Assembly (NCBI GenBank): GCA_022410635.1
Contig: JAJVDF010000001.1
Location: forward strand, 15,118,443 to 15,182,442
Length of the DNA: 64,000 nucleotides
Origin: Tretioscincus oriximinensis
Taxonomy: Eukaryota; Chordata; Lepidosauria; Squamata; Gymnophthalmidae
Reading direction: 5' to 3'
A program made the position numbers and the translations under genes. The notes below the pieces were generated by a model, which was not told the DNA's origin, searched no databases, and saw nothing but the letters and a program-made list of their open reading frames with translations. Positions within the stretch are counted from its first letter, which is position 1. Each line of letters opens with the position of its first letter. Shown here one piece after another: positions 36,901 to 45,900 of the stretch.

Positions 36901-39900
36901 AGCCAGTTGGCAACTAAAGAATGGAGTTGTGGGCACAGCCCCAAATTGGATTCATAGGTTGCATAAGGAAAGTTACCGACTCAGGTTACGTTTACATATA
37001 GCAAAAAGGTCTCAAAAGCCCAAACTGAGCCTTATTCATGTACCTGTCATCTGTGTAACCAGGCAGTCTATGATGGGCACCATTGAGAGCCTGCCACAAT
37101 CTGCACTATCATAGAGATGGGAGATCCCTATTCTGAGAAATAGTGAACCTGCAAACAGAACCTAGAAATTCATTCTAGTAGCCATTGAGAACCCATTGGA
37201 GCAAATAGTCTAGTTTGGGAAGAAAAGAATGGAATTTGGATTGAATCCCATTCCTCTACACCCCCAACTAAACCTTTCAGCCTCATTGGAGCCAGGAAAA
37301 TAGATTACTCAGTGGGAGAGACACTTGCTTCTGGATAGAGAAAGGGAGAGGTGGACCTCTCCTCTCCGCAGCCAATAGCGAGTTGGGGGAATTCCCAAGC
37401 AGTGAATATAAAGAAGACCCCTTTCCAACTTCCCCCCCAAAATAGTTGAATTCCCTAAGCCTGTTGTTTCTAACTTCCATGCAAAAGTTAGACAGGGCAA
37501 GATCGATCAGAAAGTGTAGTCTTTTCCATTTTCTGATCAATGTTGGGACCCTCTCTAGTGTGTGTGTTTTTTAAATCCCAATGGCGATATTTGTGAAACT
37601 AATTACGCAAGTATCAGCCTTTTTAAAAAAGCTTCAAATTCCATTGGTGGCTGTGGCTTGACTGAAATGAAGGGGTGTCGGTGCAGCTCACCCATGAGGA
37701 GAAGTTTGGCTCATACTTTTATGTCACTGTTGTGTTTCCTCCCATCTCCCTTTATCCTTTCTTTTCCTTGGTAAAGAAAGTAGAAGACCTTTTTATACCC
37801 ATTGTAGGTGTAAGCATATTTCCCTGATTTTGTGTGGAAATCCTATTTTCTGGTACTCCAAAACATGTTAGAAGTTGGTTCTGCATGAACCTGTATGTTG
37901 GATCAGGTCTTCCAGCTGAACACATTTACATCAGAGCTTTCTAATAAGCATTTTTCATTGAGAAAAAAATTAGTAGAAAAGAAGTACAACTGCAACCCAT
38001 AAATTAGGTAACAGGAATTCTGTCAGGAAATAAACTGTCAGTTTGTTAAAGTTTACACCTAGGACCCCATCTATACAACGGAAAACCTATAAATTAGGTA
38101 ACAGAATTTGTGCTTGTAATGTTTAAAAGAACAAATGGATTTTAAAGGCCTGATCAGGTCTTATAGCAGTTTCAGTGCACTTTCAAACTGGAAGACACAC
38201 ACACACCAGCAAAGGAATGTATAGTTTTGTGCTGGATTTTTATAAAGACCCGATCAGGGCTTATTGCAGTTTCAATGCATTTTCAAAATGGGACACATAC
38301 ATGCATCGGCAAAGGAAGAAGATGGCTGGAGTTTTATTCTTTCTGGAATAAAATGAAGTAGGGTTTTAAAAAGCAATTTCATATAAGCTTCTTTATATTT
38401 GTTTTTCCATTTTGGATGTGGACTGAAGATGGATTAAAATGTAAACCAATTTTAAATGATTTCCGGTGGGATTCCACTTTTGGGTAAGAGAATGAAGAAA
38501 GAAAATTGCTGCATAGTCTTCTGATGTGGTCTTCATTTGTGAAAGTGAACTGAGAGTAGATTTAAATATAGGTTTGGTCAGGGATCTTGTATCTATCTTT
38601 CTCTCAGCCTCCTTTCTCCTTTATTTCATGAAGGATCTCACAAATTCACTTATCTGGAGAAACGAAATCTGTTGCATGAAATGCTATTAAAACCTTGGAG
38701 TCATTTTTATCCTATTTGAAACTCTGTTGGATATGGTGTTATTTTTTAGCCAGACTCCAGATCTTAAAAGTAATGTACTGCCTCTGAATTAGATTAACCC
38801 AGCCTCATACATACATTTCATTCTTTCTGAAATAAACCAGGGTTTTAAAAAGAAGTGTCAGATAAGCATCTTTATACAGATTATATTTGTTTTTCCATTT
38901 TGAAAGTGGGCTGAAGCTGGATTAAAATTTAAACCAATTTTAAAGCGTTTTTTTTTTGGGGGGGGGGAACCCACTTTTGGGTTAGAGAATGTAGGAAGAA
39001 AGCTACTGCACAGTCTTCTGTTGTGATCTTCATTTTGTGAAAGTGGACTGAGAGTAGATTTAAATCTAAGTTTGGCCAGGAGCCTTGTATCTATCTTTCT
39101 CTCAGACTTCTTCCCACCTTTATTTTATAAAGGATCTCACAAATTCACTTCTCTGGAGAAATACACACCATGATATAAAAACCTTAGTCGTTTTTATCTT
39201 CCTTCTTCCCTCTATCCTACCTTCTTCCTTCTCCCATTTTCTGTTTTTTGTGTACTTTATCTACACTCTATAAGTTATAGCTCTGCTTATTAGGTTCTCT
39301 CCATTAGGCTCTCTCTCGCTTGCTCTCCTCTCTATATGTTCTTTTTGAATGTATGTTTTCCTTCCCTGCTGCCTGCTTGCCTAGGTAGGTGTGGGGCGAG
39401 CCGAGTGGTTTTACTTTTCAGCTACTGCTTCTTGTTAGCGTTTGATTTTTTTTCAGCTTGCTGCTGCACACAAGTTTTTTAAAATTCAAACAACCCTCGT
39501 GAAGAGGTAGAAGCTTCTGGATGGGGGGAAAGTTCTCTCTCTCCTGTGTATGTGGCTGCATCCAACATTCTGCTCACTCTGATTNGATTATAAGGTCCAA
39601 TTAGGACCGGTTTAGAAGCTCATCAGGACGAAATGCCTCTTATTTAGATGTCAGATAACTTTCCATATCTGGTCCCTGAGTGCTCCCAGTCTATAGCATT
39701 CAGCTTCTCAGCTGACAGGTCTTGCTTCTATCAAGGAACACTCATACAAGTATAATAAATTTGAATTGACTGGAGATTGGGAGCTCCATTAGATATATGT
39801 ATTATGCTGCTTTTGAAGAGATACATTATAATACAAACAAGTGACAAACCAAAGTACACAGTTGGATTACTGTTTAAACTATTGTGTTGCGGTACTTTAT

Positions 39901-42900
39901 CTCTTAGTGACTGGTGGCTATGGCATCCTGATAGTGATTCACCAGTGCTAAAGCTTAATTGCCCAGCAATTTTTTCCTAGTTCAATCCAGTTCTTCAGGA
40001 CTGAAGATGCATTAAAAGTATGTGCTGGAACAGCACCTCTGTTGTTAAATTAGATAACACACACAAATGGAAATTTTTATCCGGAAAACTTATTTTCAGA
40101 AAGATCTGAAATGGAAAACTAGTTACGGTAGTTGTGTTAAGTTCTTTTTGATGCAATAGTGATGGTCACATTGAAATTTATGTACTCTGTTGCTCTGCGC
40201 CACTGGCTGGTCAGGAAAGCCAAAACATCGTTACTTCTTCTCCTTAGCTCCTCACCCATCAGTCAGCAGCCCTTCCAACTAGGGATCTAATCCTATCACA
40301 GGCAAACTATTATAGGATTAGATGAGGCAATATTCTGGTGTCTGTTTCTACTATGACTGTATATTTTCTTTGTTGTTCTCACTTCCAACCTTCTTAATAC
40401 TCCTAAATAAATGTCTTAATGGGGTTCTTTGGCTCAGTGGCTCTTCCTCCATTTGAGGAATCTGGATGATTTGAGGGCTATTTGAGCTACATAAGTGAGT
40501 GAGGGTACAAAATGGGGCTTGAAAAAGTTTTTTAAAAAAAATAAAATTGCTACATTGCCCATGATCTCACACAGTTCTGATAGACAACCAATGGTTATTT
40601 TGGCCTAGCAAAGGGATATTTTTATACTGTACAAGAGACATGTTGATCTTAGCTAAGGCTGCTCATTACCTTCTCTCCTACATTTCCATGTTGACCACCA
40701 TAAATCAGAGAAATCTGAAAATTCCTGACATTGGTTCTTATTTGAAGCATCAAGAAGCAAAGAGCATGGTGGCTCAGATCATGAACATTTATTCAAAGAT
40801 CCTGTCCCATTTAGGGGGAAAAATGGGAGTTAAAACAGGGTCAAACTACACTTGGCCTCACTCCTGTTCTGTTCATTCTGAATGGAAAGAAGAGTGGCTT
40901 CTTGCTGGACTGAGGGCAACTTGGGTTTCAGAAGATTCCGCCAAAAGAATCTGAGTAAAAGCTAAGAAATGCTATTTGCATTATCTCGGCTCTCTGATTC
41001 CAGTGTAGCAACTCTCTGTCTTAAGTACATTCCATGGTATATCTAGGTGTGTTTTGGGGTAAAGTGGGAACAGGGCAGGGATACAAACTTCCACCTGGCC
41101 AGCGATGGGAGGTCCTGAGAGGATGCGTTGGTAAGCCTCTAATTGTGCATTCCACCTTCATCCTGCTAGCTGAGAACAGCTGTCTCAGCTTCTCCATATA
41201 CCTTTTAGGCCTCTGAGAGAGGATGGGGGCTTCTGACTTCCACTGGCTTCCACTGCATCCAGGAGCATCTCAAGCATCACCCATTCCTGGTAGCTGTGGA
41301 GATCCTGGCAATCTTCTATTGCAGCTAATACCGCTTCCTTGTTTAAACTTTGATAGCAGTTTAAGTACCACTTCTGGAAGCCAAACACCTCTACCCTCAT
41401 CCCCAGAGAACTCAGGAAGCACAAGTGTTAAATTGTGCAAAAGCAGAAATCAAAAAAGTATAAGGAGAACAGCAAGATTTAAACCACTGTCAGTTTAAAC
41501 TGTTGTGGATAGCTAATCCAATGGGGAAAACCAAGTCACTTTCTGCCCTGTTGGGCCACTAAGATTGGGTTGCAGAGGAGGAAGAAAACGAAACGAATCA
41601 GTTCATTCTGTTTTACTCCCAACTTATTTTTTTTACCCAAGGAATCACTACCAAATAGAGCTACAGCATTCTCAGTTTACAGCGTATAGGTTCTCTTTGA
41701 ATAAATAAAACCAGACATTATGGGTTTTAATGCACTGCATTTCTTTTTTGCGATGTTACTTTCGTAACTTGTGAAAAGAAAGAGTCTAGCAGCCTTTCGT
41801 CTACAATTCTGGTATAAGTTAAGAAAGGACCCCATTCCCTCCTTCCTCGCACGATGATACAGAACAGACTAGAATGTCCAAAATAGTCTCCTACAAAGGT
41901 AGATTTCAGTGTTGGTTTAACCCATTAGATGGAGTGATATCCCAGTGGAGACCGGTTCTGATGACACAAGAAGACACACAGTTGAAATTGCTTCCCTGAT
42001 AGTTTTACTTCCTAGTGTTCAGAATAGTTGATGTGAGGTTTAGGGGCAAGTGTGGATAATAGGATCCCAATATAAATAGGATCCCAATGTAGATGGTCTA
42101 ATTCTATTCTAGGAACAACCCGTTTGGGACAGATTGCATATCCCAGAAAGGGATGGCTTGTTCCATTCTGGGATAGTCCAGGTAAGTTGAGAAATGGGTT
42201 AACCTTCAATGTGAATCTATCCTATATCCTTCGGTGCATTTTCTTAGGACAACTTTCTTAATTCCCTCAAAACGTTCCAAGGCATCAGCCCATTATATGC
42301 TTCTCCCTGTGGGGAATACAGTGACTTTTTCTGCAGTATTCTTCATACATACCTATAAAACGTAAATTCCAAGATGCCCATAGGTTTGCTTAAACTTCAA
42401 CTGACTACTGGGATTTTCCCTACATGCCTGTTGTTCATTGCTTGATTAGCCCAGGCTGAGGGAAGAACAACATGGTTGTAATTATACCCCCATCTCTCCT
42501 GTGCACAATTTTCACCATCTGTTCAAACAGCCCATCAGAATCAGGTCACACTATGGATAAACTCCATGCATCTTTTTGAATGAATCTGCAGCCCTACTTC
42601 TAGGGTTTGGGGTGTTGTGTTGTGCATGTAAATAGTGCAGTTTCACCAGTGTGGTGACAAAGCAAAAGATGTTGGGTTCCCAGAGTGTCCAACCCCAGAT
42701 AGGTAGTGCAGCCTCTCCCTCTGATGTGTGTCTGCTGAGTTTCTATTCACACTGGTCTCACACCTTTTCCTTCTCTCTCTCTTTCTTGTGTTCTCTTCCT
42801 CTTGGCTCACCCTGCTACCTGACAGAGCTTAAAATGGTTCCAGCCGGTGAGTGTCAGAGGGGAAGGAAGGGAAGGGGTTTGGTGCTGGTGCAATAGGAGC

Positions 42901-45900
42901 CCTAACCTTTGTGTTTCTCCTTTGCAAATTGTTGTTCAGAGAAAATGTATCAAAAATACAGTATATGATGTATGTAGGTTTTTTTTAGGTCAATAGGTGC
43001 TTTTATCTTCCTGTGAGGGGGATTTACTGAAAGAGATAGGGTTTTCATTAGATTATCCTTTAGCACCCTGAAATTCTGCAAATATTTTGGGTAGCAGATT
43101 CTATCTGTTCAGACCTGTTCAGCTATCCCAAGCTAATTTTGCCTTGTGCTTCATTTTTACTGTGTTACTTTAAAGTAGAAGAAAGAAAAAGCTGGTGTTT
43201 TGTTAAGAAAGAAATCCGAGAGAGGTACAGTTATGGTTAAGGATATGGTATTTTGTGGAACAAAAATACATATATATATATATATACTGTGTCTGTAGAG
43301 CTATGTCCTGATCCAGCAGCAAGTCAGAACTACTGCCTAGCAGCAGAAAATTATACATATGATAGTTGATGCAAGATGCTGGAATGCCCCTCCCACTTCT
43401 TGCCAGTTACATTATTTTATTTTCTTCTTTTGTTTTTTTAAAACTTTTTGTTATAATCTATCATCAGTCCTGAAAAACTGGAATAATCCAAGAAGGCGGG
43501 GGGAATATTTTTTTTCCTGCTTTTGTCCAGTTCTTCAGGATGAAGATGGATTAAAAGTATGTGTAGGGGTATCTAATGTATTTCATTAGCATGTAGGCAG
43601 CTCCTTTGAATCAGCAGCACTTCCCTTCCCTAATATCGTGTGCTTATGCAAGTTTTGAAATCTGTCCCTCCTAGCAGTTAAACAAAGTGTCATACTAACT
43701 GGGCAATACTCTCTTTAAAACTCAAAGGATTTACTTCAGGAACATATCGGACCAGCAGCAGTTCTTCCTTTAAATTCCTGTTACCTTTCTTTCTCAGGAG
43801 GTGGCAGCCTTTTACCACTTGTGAACACACGCAGACTGACTTTGTTCAGTTATGTAGCTCCTTCCAGGTGGTTTTTTTAATCAGACGCAACTGCAACTTC
43901 ATCATTCCTCAGATATTGAGCTCCAGTCTCTCCTCCTTCAGACTATGGGTTCAAGGCTGTGTTCAAGCCCCTCCTCTTTTCAATTCCATGCTTAACCCCC
44001 TCTCTCAGACTGTATGCTTAGTGCCTTTCCTATACTATGTGCTATAGCTTCTCAATCTTGTCCTCAGACCATGTGCTGAGACTGTATGCTCCGACTAGAT
44101 GATCAGCTTCCATCTAGTAATTTTTTTTTAATTTTTAATTTGCAAATATTCACACAAAATCATATAACAATAGTAACATAACACAATTATAATTCCCACC
44201 CTTCCACCTCCCACCCCATAGAAGGATATAGTCCGAAATTAAAGGTTTCAAATTAGATTATTACAAAGTTATTACAAAATCCATCGCTGTTCAAGGAACA
44301 TCTGTACAGCTTCTTGCAGAAGAATATGAGCGTTAGAGGTTGAACCATAGGAGTGTAGTCTTTTACTCTGTAGAATGTCAAAAGTCATAAGTTCAATAAG
44401 TTCCACCATTCATCCATAGACCAGTTTTGATGGAATTTCCATCCTTTAGCCATCACCATGTGGCCAGCCAAGATGGCACTGTCTATACAAAATTTATTCT
44501 CCATGAAATCCAACAGTCCAAATAGCCATATCACGATGGAATCTGGGATAGAAATATCTGTAATCAATTTGAGTTCGTCTCTAATTTTTCCCCAGAATCT
44601 TTTTACCAAGGGGCAATACGCCCACATATGTAAATAGGTCCCCCTGTCACCACAACCATGCCAACACAATGATGATATCCTGGTTATATGAGATAAGTGG
44701 ACAGGAGTGTGATACCATTTAGATGCTTTCTTCAGTTCCGTCTCCCTGACTCTGGTGTCCCTATATTCAAGAAAAGTTTTAACCCATTGAGGCCAAATTG
44801 GTTTCATTTGAGGAAATTCCGTCCCCCCAAAATCGGATAAAGTCGAGCTTCTGTCTAGTAATTAAACCACCAGCCACACATCAAATGCCCAACAAACTCC
44901 CCCAAACCCAAAGATTCATCCCAGAAATTTAATGAAGCCCTAGCAGTTGCTCCTCCAAATTATTCTGTTATCTTTCCTTTGGTTTTACCTTGGGAGAACA
45001 AGCAGTCTTTTTCCTCTTGAAAACTCATTGGAAGTTGGGAAGCGCGTTGGGTTGGAGTTTGGAAGAAGTCAGAGCCAGGAGCTGTAGGTGTGGGGGATTT
45101 TTAAGAAATGTCTTGCAAGCTGAGAATAGATATTACTGTCTTTGTGAATACTGCATATCAGTCAATGAAGAACTTGCACATAATTCTTATCAATCTTTAG
45201 AAATTGGTGCAATGTGATACGGTATTGGCACAGTCTTCATTCCAAAACAAGTATGGTTACTTCAAAAAACAGGACAGGAGTTTTGCAGCTTTAATGGGTG
45301 TGGAGAAGAGGAATGTTCACCAGCTTATAATTCCTGCAGCATCTGTTTTCCATACCTATTAAAGCTGCAAAACTTCTGGGGTTTTTTTTGGTGGTAATCC
45401 AAAAAATAGGTAAATCTGAATGAGTCCTGTATATTTACCTCTTCACTCAATACATAAGAACATAAGAGGAGCCATACTGGATCAGGCCACAGCCCATCAA
45501 GTCCAGCATTCTGTGTCACACAGAGGCCCACCAGATGCACCTGGACAGTCTGAACAGAGGAAAGCAAAATATGCACCTGTTCATGACTCCCTGCAAATGG
45601 TATTTCAAGAGTCCTGCCTGTTGCTCCATCCCGGAGGCAACATCCAGACATCCATCCTAGTATCCATTTATACCCTTGCTGTCCATAAACCTGTCTAGTC
45701 CTGTCTTGAAACTATCCAAGCTGTTAGCTACCACTACCTCTTCAGGAAGTAAATTCCACAGGCCGATGACCCTCTGGGTGAAAAAATATTTTCCTTTGTC
45801 TGTTCTCACTTTTCTACCCAACAGTTTTAAGGAGTGCCCTCTGGTCCTTGTGTTGTGTGATAGAGAAAACATTTTTCTCTATTCACCCTGTCGATCCCAT

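Noticed and set aside
44385..44807. Host gene on the minus strand
   Set aside because: The translation is the Cys-rich C-terminus of L1 ORF2 and is followed by a reversed A tail.
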